Assembly (NCBI GenBank): GCA_947476275.1
Contig: CANJPQ010000037.1
Location: 1-40,877 of the forward strand
Source: Fidelibacterota bacterium
GTDB taxonomy: Bacteria; Pseudomonadota; Alphaproteobacteria; Rhodospirillales; Rhodospirillaceae
DNA length: 40,877 nt
Direction of reading: 5' to 3'
Part shown: positions 17,408 through 25,829 of the stretch, piece by piece
Layout of the letters: each line of letters begins with the position of its first letter
Position numbering within the stretch: position 1 is the first letter of the stretch
The notes under the pieces: generated by a model
What the model saw: only the letters and a program-made list of their open reading frames with translations
Databases searched by the model: none
What the model was told of the DNA's origin: nothing
Made by a program: the position numbers and the translations under genes

Positions 17408-18763
17408 TCATTTCAATTGACTCTGAACGTAGCCCGGACTTCCTCCCCCGGAACTGAGGGCGACCGGCACCTGCACCGCCGGGGCATCGAGAACCGGCTG
17501 CGCGACGCCGCTCAGCGAGGCGAACGTGGGCGCGAGCGATTGGGCAAGTTTTGTTAGCATCTCGCGGGTGACGGCATTTTCGCCCATCTTCGCGGTCGCT
17601 TGCTTGACCTCAAGTGCGATGCGCTGCCACGCACTCACACAGCCCTCGCTCGTCGCCCATGCCGCGAGCACCTCGTGCCCCGCGATCGCCAGGAGAGCGC
17701 TCACAACCATGTCCGTCGCCGCGTCGCCCGGCAGCGATCTCAGGGCTTCGGCGGTCTTTCGCGGGACTTTCGTGGAAAGAGCGCCGATTGCCCGCGCCAA
17801 GCTCGTGGGGCATAGCGCGACGTTGGCCGCGGCTTCAGGATTCGCGAACACGCTCCACAAGTCGTAGCCCATTGGAACGAGCAACTTGTCGATAATGTCC
17901 ATGGCCTGCTCGCGGAGCGCGATCGCGCCTTTGGCGAGATGAAGGCCATCAATCGTCAAACGGGTCAGCCCGGCTCCGGCAATCTCACCGGCGCTGCCTT
18001 GCGGGAGGTCCGCCTTGTCCGCCGCCTGATTGGGCTCATTTGAGTGCGCGGATTCGTCAGAAGCCAAAGACCTCGTGGCGATGTGGCGTGCAAGCTGGAC
18101 CACGAACTTCAGCTTCCGCGTCTCGAGTGCCGCGAGGTTGCGGATGGATGCGCCGTCGCTCAGACCCATGATGGTGTCGCCAAGAATGCGGGCGTGACCT
18201 GCCGGCAATGCCGCGAGATCCCCGATCAGGGCGAATTGCTCGCGCTTTCTGAGCCACGGCTTTAGCACCGGATAGAGGCCATGGTGCGGATACTGCCGCA
18301 GGATGTCTTCTTCCCGCAGTTTAAGGATACGGAGCATGACGCCGCCAACCAGCGGCCAGGTGGTGATCTTAGGCGGCTGTTTTCGCTTCTTCTCCGCGGC
18401 GAGCCACCCGCTCTCTTGCTGTTGGCAGAAGACGCGCATCGCGCCTTGAAGATTTGCGAGGAGGATCTCGTCGAAGGACTTCCCGAAAGGTTGAAGTTTG
18501 TCGCTCGTGTTTTCGGCCTGCTGTCCGGAGACGGTCTTGAACAACTCCGTGAAGCCTTCGGCGTGCCGAAGCTGCCACGCCATGGTCAGCAGTCCTGGCA
18601 GAAGCGCAGGGCAATCCGCGAGCACGTTCTCGATCTTCGGCCAGCTGTTGAGCCGATCGAGGATGTCGCTTTGACCGGAAGTCGCGCTCATGTGCGCGCG
18701 CAGGGCGTCGAACCACGCATTCGCCTGCTGCCGGTGTGCGAGGTTGCTTCTGCGTTCGGCCAT
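17408..18763 (-). CDS. Helical protein of unknown function, 451 residues
   Basis: From the ATG at 18763; the longer frame to 19300 reads antisense to the neighbouring dehydrogenase and was cut. No signal peptide. The sequence is nearly all predicted helix, with a basic centre (AAEKKRKQPPKITTW, LKPWLRKREQFALIGDLAAL), a polar linker near residue 265 (SDESAHSNEPNQAADKADLP) and a Gly/Ser/Pro tail (SSGGGSPGYVQSQLK). Repeated small-hydrophobic helices in the C-terminal half (GDAATDMVVSALLAIAGHEVLAAWATSEG) suggest a helical bundle. I do not recognise a family. It lies between a convergent FAD oxidase and a same-strand dehydrogenase 173 nt upstream, so it probably has its own promoter. Confidence 0.6.
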   Translation of the reverse strand: MAERRSNLAHRQQANAWFDALRAHMSATSGQSDILDRLNSWPKIENVLADCPALLPGLLTMAWQLRHAEGFTELFKTVSGQQAENTSDKLQPFGKSFDEILLANLQGAMRVFCQQQESGWLAAEKKRKQPPKITTWPLVGGVMLRILKLREEDILRQYPHHGLYPVLKPWLRKREQFALIGDLAALPAGHARILGDTIMGLSDGASIRNLAALETRKLKFVVQLARHIATRSLASDESAHSNEPNQAADKADLPQGSAGEIAGAGLTRLTIDGLHLAKGAIALREQAMDIIDKLLVPMGYDLWSVFANPEAAANVALCPTSLARAIGALSTKVPRKTAEALRSLPGDAATDMVVSALLAIAGHEVLAAWATSEGCVSAWQRIALEVKQATAKMGENAVTREMLTKLAQSLAPTFASLSGVAQPVLDAPAVQVPVALSSGGGSPGYVQSQLK

Positions 18764-18936
18764 CGGGTTCGGGCCCCCCGACTGGCCCGTATTTTCAAAT
18801 CCCGTCTTGATACTCGATTGTGCGGTCCTTTGAGTATCTTTTAACCGGTATTTCGTCGGTACCCGATCGGATACAGCCGATTGGACGGCGCGTGCAGCAC
18901 TTCCGGTTGGATGTGAATATCCGGCTAGGGCGCCGC

Positions 18937-20079
18937 TTACGCCACCTTGATCACGATCTTTCCCATGCGATCGACATCGCGCATGTCGATATAGGCCTTC
19001 ACGGCTTCGTCGAAGGGAATGACCTGAGCGATCACCGGCTTCAAGCCGTTGTGGCTGATGGCGGTGATCATGTTCTCCAGCATCGTTCGACTGCCAGCGC
19101 TGATCGCCTTCATCGACAAGTTCTTCAGATACATGCCGTTGATGTTGGGCGGGTTCGGCGGCGGGCGATCCGTGCCGATCAGGACAATCCGCGCATTGTT
19201 GCCGCAAGCCGCCATGGACTGGTCGAGTGTCCGGGGGCCGACGTTTTCCAGCACCACGCTGACAGTGCCGCCGGTCTTGTCGTAGACCTCTTTTCCCCAC
19301 TCGGGGTTCGTCTTGTAATTGACCGTGACATCGGCCCCGAGCTTGCGCATTGCCGCCAGCTTCTCATCGGATGACGACGTCACGACGACGCGCGCGCCCG
19401 CTGCCTTGGCGAACAGAACCCCGAAGGTGGACACCCCGCCGGTTCCGAGCGACAGCACCGTATCGTCGGACCGCACCCGGGCGACTTCATGGAGGGCATG
19501 CCATGCCGTCACCCCGGAGCCCGAGAATGTCGCGGCGTCCTGCGACGAAATATTGTCGGGCAGCGCCACCAACCCGGAGGTCGGAAGCAGGATCATTTCG
19601 CCGAGCCAACCGTCGATGGTGTTCCCGACATCGGCTTCGTAGTTCTTGGGTGACCATGGCCCACTGACCCAATGGGCCCAGTGGGGGGACGTAACACGGT
19701 CGCCGACCTTGATGCGGGTCTCGCCCGGCCCCACCGCCAGGACATCGCCGGCGCCCTCGCTGAGCGGAATCAGGCCTGCGGGACGCGGCCCCGGTGGCAC
19801 CGGAAACCGCCCGGTGGCGATACCAAGATCGCGCGCGGCGATCCCGGCATAGTGCACTTTGATCAGTGCCATGCCCGGACCCGGGTGGGGAATGGGGCGC
19901 TCGACCAAAGCCAGGGTGTCCAAGGACTTTTGTGCGCCGACCTGATAAACGCGCATCGTGCCCTTGGCTTTCTTGACGCGCGCTTGAGCCAAAGCCTGCG
20001 TTGACGCCGCGCCCAACAGAAGCCCACCGCCCGCCCCGATCGCACCGCGGCGGGTGAAAAACATTTTACCTGAAGACAT
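18937..20079 (-). CDS. Tat-exported medium-chain dehydrogenase/quinone reductase-like protein
   Basis: 380 residues from the ATG at 20079, chosen for AAGG 7 nt upstream; a second in-frame ATG is at 20064. A Tat signal opens it (FFTRRGAIGAGGGLLLGAA, then STQALA). The GroES-like domain has VERPIPHPGPGMALIKVHYAGIAARDLG and GAGDVLAVGPGETRIKVGDRV. The nucleotide-binding part has VLSLGTGGVSTFGVLFAKAAGARVVVTSSS, and the C-terminus ends MGKIVIKVA. No structural-zinc cysteines are visible, so it belongs with the zinc-independent reductases. Export of an NAD(P)-dependent fold by Tat is unusual and would require the cofactor to be bound before transport. Substrate unknown. Confidence 0.82.
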   Translation of the reverse strand: MSSGKMFFTRRGAIGAGGGLLLGAASTQALAQARVKKAKGTMRVYQVGAQKSLDTLALVERPIPHPGPGMALIKVHYAGIAARDLGIATGRFPVPPGPRPAGLIPLSEGAGDVLAVGPGETRIKVGDRVTSPHWAHWVSGPWSPKNYEADVGNTIDGWLGEMILLPTSGLVALPDNISSQDAATFSGSGVTAWHALHEVARVRSDDTVLSLGTGGVSTFGVLFAKAAGARVVVTSSSDEKLAAMRKLGADVTVNYKTNPEWGKEVYDKTGGTVSVVLENVGPRTLDQSMAACGNNARIVLIGTDRPPPNPPNINGMYLKNLSMKAISAGSRTMLENMITAISHNGLKPVIAQVIPFDEAVKAYIDMRDVDRMGKIVIKVA

Positions 20080-20716
20080 CAATGACCTTTTTGACCCGAT
20101 GCGTAGGGTGGCGCGCCTAATGTGGACCTCCGGCAAGGATGGCAGCTTTGCCGGAGAGCGCAGTATCGGCGGTCGACTACCTGTTCCAGCGCCAATGCTC
20201 CTTGATTGAAGCCGGTGTCCCGAAAAGTATCCGATATTCACGTATAGAAAAGGGCGTGAAGAACCGCTCAGCGTCCCAAGTCAGGGCGTGGGTATTGCCA
20301 GCTTTGCTCCGGTAACGCTGAGTTCAGTAAGCTTCTGATACAGCTGTGTTTTTAGAGTGGCGGTGTGTGCAGTCGCGATGTCACGAAGCTGCGGCTTTCC
20401 GCCCCAAATTCCCTGATATCAGCGAATTTTCAGGGAAAAACCGCGAGTTCCCATCCCAGCCTAGCTGACGCATCCGCAGATTGTCGCGACAGTGGGCGGA
20501 CTTACGACGACTCACGTATTGAAGGCGTCTAGTCGGAACAGGGAATTAGCAGGGATTAGGGCAAGCCTGAGCAGGCTGAAGCCTTCGCAGTGAGTTCCGT
20601 AATCATCAGTCACCAATTTTCCAGCCCAGCGACGATAAGGGCTCCCTACTAATCTGCGCGCGCCGCCCAAGCATTCTCGCTTATCTCCCTGCGATAGTTG
20701 CGGAACACCCCCGGGT
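20080..20716. other. 637-nt gene-free scar
   Basis: No frame here encodes a recognisable protein. It holds the leader hairpin at 20128-20156 and an inverted repeat TTCCCTGA (20409-20416) with TCAGGGAA (20430-20437). Further GGGAA-like words (GAACAGGGAATTAG near 20538-20551) resemble the non-coding AGGGAA-rich stretches I associate with mobile-element debris in alphaproteobacteria. That association is from memory and unproven. Confidence 0.45.
20128..20156 (-). promoter_or_regulatory. 9-bp perfect hairpin in the dehydrogenase leader
   Basis: CTCCGGCAA (20128-20136) pairs fully with TTGCCGGAG (20148-20156) around an 11-nt loop. It sits 49 nt before the dehydrogenase start on the minus strand, so it may be in the 5' untranslated region. 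No T-run follows on either strand. Confidence 0.3.
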
Positions 20717-21274
20717 TTAGAACGGCTTTATTTTCTCCCAAGGGGAGAAGCCATGTGTGAAGTGACCCCACCTCGCCAACTCAATAAGTGTCTCCGGAAG
20801 GCTAAACTGCTCGCCCGAATGCACTAGACTGAGATCGATCATCTCCGTCAGGGCGCCTGAAGTCGAAAGCTCGCCCTTGTCCGTGAAAATCTGAAGAACC
20901 CGTGCCGAGCGATCTCCCGGGAACCACCCCAGAGTAACCCGTGCTTCTTCTGCCATACCGAGCCTTACCACCAACTTCGCCAGCCGGCGCGCGTGGATTC
21001 CACCGGCTCGGTCCGCCTTGAAAAAATCCTTTCCCGACCACGCCCCGCCGCCGATGGGTACGCGCGGTCCATAGGCATCGACGACGAGCTTCTTGCCGGA
21101 AAGCCCATTGTCCCCCTCCGGCCCGCCGACGTCGAAGGCACCGGCGCCATTCACCGTCAATGATTCAGGTAACGCGGGCGATAACCCCGGAAGAAGTGCC
21201 GAGAGGAGATTCAGTTCCTCTTCCACCGCCCGGCGCACGACGCGATGCAGCGCAACATCATCCGCTCGTTCAAG
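20717..21274 (-). pseudogene. Orphan C-terminal fragment of a MetK-like S-adenosylmethionine synthetase
   Basis: Minus-strand translation gives the last part of MetK: GAFDVGGPEGDNGLSGKKLV, VDAYGPRVPIGGGAWSGKDF, KADRAGGIHARRLAKLVV, and the ending LARWGHFTHGFSPWEKIKPF. Full enzymes are about 380-400 residues and carry ATP and Mg sites in the N-terminal two domains. Here only about 185 residues exist (173 from the GTG at 21238), and the frame closes at a TAG just beyond 21310. It is also divergent from standard MetK, with PESLTVNGAGAFDV and an Arg/Gly pattern of its own. I call it a remnant; a free-standing C-terminal domain protein is the alternative. Confidence 0.7.
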
Positions 21275-21281
21275 GCGTCGG

Positions 21282-21390
21282 CTCGACGCGCACGTCGCGA
21301 AAGCGCTCTACGATGCCATCGTGAACGGTCGAAAGATTCGGGTTCGATATACGTCCATGACATCGGGGGAAACGGCTCCCCATGCGTCCT
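21282..21390 (+). pseudogene. Fragment resembling a WYL-domain protein
   Basis: The plus-strand frame from 21282 reads LDAHVAKALYDAIVNGRKIR, then VRYTSMTSGE. That is the shape of the WYL-domain start (l-x-x-A-I-x-n-g-r-x-i-x-i-x-Y-x-S). The rest of the domain is absent, and the next bases belong to the 64-nt repeat. The fragment abuts the broken end of the MetK-like remnant, so two truncated genes meet near 21275-21282. The match is short, so confidence is moderate. Confidence 0.4.
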
Positions 21391-21451
21391 GCCTAGAGGA
21401 CAGTGCCAGAGACTTCAGAGCTGGTCGCAAAGTCTCTGGAACGGCCGGGTC
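21388..21451. repeat. 64-nt structured repeat, copy A
   Basis: Aligned without gaps to 28009-28072 with 48 of 64 positions equal by my count. Identical blocks are CCTGCCTAGAG at the start, GAGACTT, AAAGTCTCT and CGGGTC. CCAGAGACTT pairs perfectly with AAGTCTCTGG (10 bp), and CTG..CAG closes a second small hairpin around CCTAGAG. It has the same orientation as copy B, and the pair brackets the 21.6-27.9 kb operon. Confidence 0.65.
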
Positions 21452-21572
21452 GGGCACCGCGAGCTTTTCCGGTCTGTTCCCTGGCGTAAGCGTCCCACCT
21501 GGGCCTTCGGCGGCGCACCACGCACGTGGCCAAGTAGGATTCGGCCTTTACCTCCCAAAAAACTCACGTAAA

Positions 21573-21590
21573 CTGAATTGAATTCAATTC
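21573..21590. promoter_or_regulatory. Perfect 18-bp palindrome, likely TetR operator
   Basis: TGAATTGAATTCAATTCA is fully self-complementary and ends 16 nt before the GTG of the TetR gene. A TetR dimer bound here would cover the promoter or start region, so the operon it heads is probably autoregulated. Confidence 0.7.
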
Positions 21591-21606
21591 AATTCTCTGA
21601 GATCCG

Positions 21607-22266
21607 GTGACGCAGGCGATTACACGGGCAGAACGGACGAGGTTGAAGCTCCTGGACGCAGCGTCGGCGGCCTTGGTAGCCGGCGACGGGGCATGTGAAT
21701 TGCAGGACGTGGCTTTGCGGGCGGGCCTATCAGTTGGCCTTGTCTCACATCACTTTGGCTCAAAAGCGGGACTGATTTCCGCCGTCGTCCATGTGTTTTA
21801 TGACCAGGCCGAAGGTGCACTCGATCTGAGCGATTTTCCTCGCAAAGGATGGGGTGCACGTGAGCAGGAGCGTCTGTCGCGTCTAATAGACTTTCTGTAT
21901 CGCGAAAAACTCGCTGTCATCATTCTGTCAAAGTTGGCCCACTACCCCGAAGTCGCAGCGGTCGAGGCGCAACGCTGGCGCGGGCTGATCGTCGCCGCCG
22001 CTCGCAATATCATCAAGGGCCAAGCGCGCGGTCAGATCGCAGACTCACATCGCCCGACGATCCTCGCCGCCATGATTGTCGGCGCGGCGCGCCACGCCAT
22101 TGCACAGGCACTCGCGTCCACGCCGCGCCCGACCAAAGCGGATCTCGTCGCGATCATCTGGGCCTTCATCATATCCGGCCTTCGTCTCAGTCCAGCCAGC
22201 ACGTCGGTGTTGCCCCTTCCACCGAAAAGCAAAGGCATTTCAAGTAAACACGGAGATCGCTCATGA
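21607..22266 (+). CDS. TetR-family transcriptional regulator
   Basis: 219 residues from a GTG at 21607. The N-terminal HTH is of TetR type: RLKLLDAASAALVAGDGACELQDVALRAG, then LSVGLVSHHFGSKAGLISAVV, where the SVGLVSHHFGSK helix is the recognition segment. The C-terminal part is a helical ligand-binding bundle, and the final 20 residues are a polar tail. The 18-bp palindrome 16 nt upstream is its probable site. The gene overlaps the next one by 4 nt (ATGA), so it is the first gene of the operon and probably controls all five genes by derepression when the substrate or its CoA ester binds. Confidence 0.9.
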   Translation: MTQAITRAERTRLKLLDAASAALVAGDGACELQDVALRAGLSVGLVSHHFGSKAGLISAVVHVFYDQAEGALDLSDFPRKGWGAREQERLSRLIDFLYREKLAVIILSKLAHYPEVAAVEAQRWRGLIVAAARNIIKGQARGQIADSHRPTILAAMIVGAARHAIAQALASTPRPTKADLVAIIWAFIISGLRLSPASTSVLPLPPKSKGISSKHGDRS

Positions 22267-23630
22267 GCGCTTCAAAACGCGTCGTCATCATCGGCGCCGG
22301 AGTCGGCGGCATGTGCGCCGGCGCCTTGCTGGCCAAGCAGGGGTGCAGCGTAACGGTTTGCGAAGCCATCGGTGTCGTCGGTGGACGCACGCGAACCCAA
22401 GTCATCGACGGATATCAATTGCCGCGTGGCGCCGTGTCCTTTCAGCTTAGAGGCGTTCTCCCAACCCTTTGCGAAGAGGTGGGCGCAAAACTTGATCTGC
22501 GCCCCGTCAGCGAGATGTGGTTCTGGATCAAGGGCGGTGATGGATTTGTGCCACTGCCCGCCAAGAGCGGAATTGGCAAGATGCTGGAAATGCTGATGCA
22601 GGTGCAGGGCAAGGACAGCACGAAAGCTATGGCCCAAGTCGGGCTACAGTTGTCGATGGCCAAGATTTCGCAAGCTTTCAAAAGTCCGGACATCATCCGG
22701 GAAGACGATGACGGCCCTACGTTCCGAGCATGGCTGATGCAATACACGGACAACGAAGACCTGTTGGCGCTGTTCCACGCGATCACGTCCGCGGTATCGG
22801 CGCTCAACGACTTCGAGTATCCGGCGCGGCATTGGTTTGCGCACTTCTCCGGTGCGGCCATGGATGCACGCATGGACAAATACGCCCTTGTCGGCGACGG
22901 CTTTCAGGGTGTCAGCAGGGCGCTGGGCGACATCATCACCGCCAACGGCGGGGAAATCCTGCTGAACACGAAGACGCTCGCCATCAACAGTGCCGATGGT
23001 CACGCGACCGGCGTGACGGTGGAGCGTGCCGGCAAACAGTTCGATATCCCGGCCGACGTCGTCATAAGCAACACCGGCCCGATGACGACATTGTCGCTGG
23101 CCGGCGAAGCGGCGCTCGGTAAGGATTATACGCAGCGTATTCGCAAGCGCGTGCGGCCAACGCCAATTGTGGCAACCTACGTCGTATCCGACGAGCCTCT
23201 GTTCACGCCGCGCGCGGCCTTTCTCGCCGCCGGCCTGGAGCGCATCGTCACTGGCGTGCCGTTGACGAACATCTGCCCGGAATGGGCGCCGGATGGGAAA
23301 CATCTGACGTCGTTCTACGGCACGCCGAAAAGCTGCCTGACGCCGATGGACAAGGACGACGAGCGCCGCGCCAACGTCGCCGACGTGCATGCGCTGTTTC
23401 CGGACTTCGCGGCCAAGGGCGGACGTATCCTCGACGTGCAGCTACGCGACATTGACGATCCGGATGTGGTGGCGCGTTCATGGCCTGGGCACAACGTGCC
23501 AGTCGAAACGCCCCTGCCGAACTTATTCAACGTCGGCGACGCCTGTGGCCCGGACGGTTTTATCGCGACGCCTGCGGCGGCGGCTAGCGCACGCAACACC
23601 GTCAACAAGATTCTCGCAAAACTCTCCTGA
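22263..23630 (+). CDS. CrtI/amine-oxidase-like FAD oxidoreductase
   Basis: 455 residues, no signal peptide. The FAD-binding Rossmann start is VVIIGAGVGGMCAGALLAKQGCSVTVCEA followed by VVGGRTRT, and the C-terminal flavin motif is LFNVGDACGPDGFIATPAAAAS, together typical of phytoene-desaturase-like and related NAD(P)/FAD proteins. The middle has YALVGDGFQGVSRALGDIITANGGEI and SNTGPMTTLSLAGE. The family dehydrogenates or isomerises hydrophobic substrates. The carotenoid reaction itself is unlikely because no crtB or other carotenoid gene is present. It is gene 2 of the TetR-headed operon, with a 4-nt overlap upstream and a 14-nt gap to the SnoaL-like gene. Confidence 0.85.
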   Translation: MSASKRVVIIGAGVGGMCAGALLAKQGCSVTVCEAIGVVGGRTRTQVIDGYQLPRGAVSFQLRGVLPTLCEEVGAKLDLRPVSEMWFWIKGGDGFVPLPAKSGIGKMLEMLMQVQGKDSTKAMAQVGLQLSMAKISQAFKSPDIIREDDDGPTFRAWLMQYTDNEDLLALFHAITSAVSALNDFEYPARHWFAHFSGAAMDARMDKYALVGDGFQGVSRALGDIITANGGEILLNTKTLAINSADGHATGVTVERAGKQFDIPADVVISNTGPMTTLSLAGEAALGKDYTQRIRKRVRPTPIVATYVVSDEPLFTPRAAFLAAGLERIVTGVPLTNICPEWAPDGKHLTSFYGTPKSCLTPMDKDDERRANVADVHALFPDFAAKGGRILDVQLRDIDDPDVVARSWPGHNVPVETPLPNLFNVGDACGPDGFIATPAAAASARNTVNKILAKLS

Positions 23631-23644
23631 GGAAGGAACGACCG

Positions 23645-24073
23645 ATGGGCAAGGCATACGACGCGGTTCAACGTTATATCGATGCCATGAAGGCGAAAGA
23701 CCTTGAGGCATCACTCAACTGCTTCACAGACGATTGCATTTACTACCTTCATGTCGGCACGCGCCCCTTTGAAGGAAAGGAGTACATGAAGAAGCGGCTC
23801 AACATGTTGTGGCCGCATCAGGTCGCCAGCCGTTGGCGTATCGTCAACTACGTTGAGAAGGACGACATGATCCTGTTCGAAGGCATCGACGAGTACGATC
23901 AGCCGGACGGCGTTACAGTACGCATGCCATACATGGGGTCCTATCAAATCAAGGACGGTAAGATTTGGCGGGCGCGCGACTACTTCGACATGCCCGGGTA
24001 TCTAGGCATGACCAAAGGCGAGTCCAACCCGTATTTGCTCGCGGTTGCCGACACGATGCACGAGAAGCCCTAA
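23645..24073 (+). CDS. SnoaL-like / NTF2-fold protein
   Basis: 142 residues with the NTF2 cone pattern: AYDAVQRYIDAMKAKDLEASLNCFTDDCIYYL, then RPFEGKEYMKKRLNML, a pair of strands with ASRWRIVNYVEKDDMILFEG, and YMGSYQIKDGKIWRARDYFDM. SnoaL-like proteins include polyketide cyclases, limonene-epoxide-hydrolase-like enzymes and ketosteroid-isomerase-like enzymes, plus non-enzymes. An Asp or His pair that could act as acid/base exists but is not diagnostic. AGGAAGG lies before the ATG. Within this operon, an isomerase or hydratase step on a cyclic or branched intermediate is a reasonable guess. Confidence 0.8.
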   Translation: MGKAYDAVQRYIDAMKAKDLEASLNCFTDDCIYYLHVGTRPFEGKEYMKKRLNMLWPHQVASRWRIVNYVEKDDMILFEGIDEYDQPDGVTVRMPYMGSYQIKDGKIWRARDYFDMPGYLGMTKGESNPYLLAVADTMHEKP

Positions 24074-24086
24074 CGCAGAGCGCCGC

Positions 24087-25829
24087 ATGATTCTGCACGA
24101 TGCTGCAACGATCGCACGCTACGAAGCCGCTGGCTGGTGGAAGCAAAACACCGTCGACAGCTTGTTTCGTGCGAACGTTGCGGCGTCGCCATCGCGAGTC
24201 GCACTGGTTGACGCGCCGAATCGCACAACCTTTGCAGGCGGCACCCCGAAGGAACTGACTTACGCGCAGACCGACGTGGCGGTCGATCGGCTTGCGGCGA
24301 TGCTACTGGCCGCCGGCGTCGGCAAAGACTCTATCGTTCTGGTGCAACTGCCAAACTGCGTCGAGATTGCCATTGCCTATCTGGCTTGCGCTCGAATCGG
24401 CGCAATCGCCTCGCCCATCCTACTCGCCTACGGCGAGCGGGAAATTAGGCGTATTTTACGTCATTTGCGCCCAACCGCGCATTTGACGCTCAGCACGTTC
24501 AAAGAACTTCATCCGGCCGCGACATGCTTACGCATCATCCGTGAAGAAGAGCTTTGCACTATCGTCTTTGCGCTCGGCGACACCGCGCCCGAAGAAAGCC
24601 GTCCGCTTGGTGATATCACACAAGGCGCTTACGATTGCCCGCGCCTTAGTCGTTACCTGGCGGATTTACGGATCGACGCAAATGAGATTGTCACATTGCA
24701 CTGGTCATCCGGCACCACAGGGGATCCAAAATGTGTGCCGCAGACGCACAATTCTTGGCAGGCCAACGGCGGCTGTTGCGTGGATGCCGGGCAAATTCGT
24801 CGCGGCGCGCGCCTGTTGGCGCCGATGCATCTAGTTCACACGGCCGGGCACGCCGGCTTCTTCATGCCGTGGCTGGAAGTTCGAGGGACACTGGTCCTTC
24901 ATCACCCGTTTGACATGGACCTGTATATTTCCCAGCTCGAAGGCTATCGCATCACATACACGGTCGCCGCACCCGCGATGTTGAACGCACTTTTGCGGAG
25001 TGGCGTTCTGGACGGTCACGATCTCTCTGCATTGGAAGGCATCCTCTGCGGTGCTGCCCCGCTCGATCCCTGGATGATCGACGGATATCGCGAACGTTAC
25101 GGCATCGAAGTTGTGAACGCCTTCGGATCAACGGAGGGAATCACCCTTTTGTCCGGGCCCACTATCACAAACGATCCCTATCGAAGGGCGCGATATTTTC
25201 CGCGCTTCCGCGGCTCGCCGAACCGCGCTGCCACGTCTCAACCTTGGAATATTCGTATCGCGGCCGTGGCCGAGACAAAGTTACGTGACGAAGCTGCCGC
25301 TGAGATCAGCGCCCCCAACGTGCCTGGTGAGTTCATCTTCCGGAGCCCGGCCCTATTCCCGGGGTACCTAACGGCGAACGGTGAACTCGATCGTAGCGAT
25401 TTCGATACGGAGGGGTATTTCCGCACCGGCGAGATATTCGAGATTGCCGGGCCCGCCGATCAAATGGACTACTTCCACTACATCGATCGCCTGAAAGACG
25501 TCATCAACCGTGGCGGGCAAAAGATTCCCGCCGGCGAACTTGAAGCGGCGATCCAAAGTCACCCGAAAATCACTGAGGCCGCGGCAGTTGCGACACGTGA
25601 TGAACGTCTCGGCGAACGTGTCTGCGCCGTCGTAGTAACGCACCCGAACGAGATGCTTACCCTGGGAGAACTTGTCGCTTATTTGCGCGGTGCGGGCGTG
25701 GCAACTTTTATGCTGCCGGAGAGTATGTTTATCGTGCAGACGCTGCCGCGCAATGCCACCGGCAAAGTGCTCAAACGGGCGCTTGCCGAGCAGATCGCCG
25801 ACCAAAGCCCCACTGTATCCGATGCGTGA
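24087..25829 (+). CDS. AMP-dependent acyl-CoA synthetase / acid-CoA ligase
   Basis: 580 residues from the ATG at 24087; the longer frame from 24045 overlaps the SnoaL-like gene. The adenylation motifs are in order: the P-loop HWSSGTTGDPKCVPQTH (Cys replaces the usual Gly after PK), VVNAFGSTEGI, YFRTGEIFEI, DRLKDVINRGGQKIPAGELE and LPRNATGKVLKRAL with the C-terminal catalytic Lys. It converts a carboxylic acid, ATP and CoA to acyl-CoA, AMP and PPi in the cytoplasm. It is related to 2,3-dihydroxybenzoate-AMP ligase-like and cyclohexanecarboxylate-CoA-ligase-like members, with an N-terminal AARYEAAGWW-type opening. The last 8 nt overlap the molybdopterin gene, so the two are translationally linked. 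Confidence 0.9.
   Translation: MILHDAATIARYEAAGWWKQNTVDSLFRANVAASPSRVALVDAPNRTTFAGGTPKELTYAQTDVAVDRLAAMLLAAGVGKDSIVLVQLPNCVEIAIAYLACARIGAIASPILLAYGEREIRRILRHLRPTAHLTLSTFKELHPAATCLRIIREEELCTIVFALGDTAPEESRPLGDITQGAYDCPRLSRYLADLRIDANEIVTLHWSSGTTGDPKCVPQTHNSWQANGGCCVDAGQIRRGARLLAPMHLVHTAGHAGFFMPWLEVRGTLVLHHPFDMDLYISQLEGYRITYTVAAPAMLNALLRSGVLDGHDLSALEGILCGAAPLDPWMIDGYRERYGIEVVNAFGSTEGITLLSGPTITNDPYRRARYFPRFRGSPNRAATSQPWNIRIAAVAETKLRDEAAAEISAPNVPGEFIFRSPALFPGYLTANGELDRSDFDTEGYFRTGEIFEIAGPADQMDYFHYIDRLKDVINRGGQKIPAGELEAAIQSHPKITEAAAVATRDERLGERVCAVVVTHPNEMLTLGELVAYLRGAGVATFMLPESMFIVQTLPRNATGKVLKRALAEQIADQSPTVSDA

Noticed and set aside
18764-19300. N-terminal 179 residues of a longer frame for the 451-residue gene
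   Set aside because: This part is a shifted-frame reading of the dehydrogenase gene on the same strand, with Arg/His/Gln-rich composition.
22263-23630. Carotenoid phytoene desaturase
   Set aside because: The fold fits, but no phytoene synthase or other carotenoid gene is present and neighbours point to acid catabolism.
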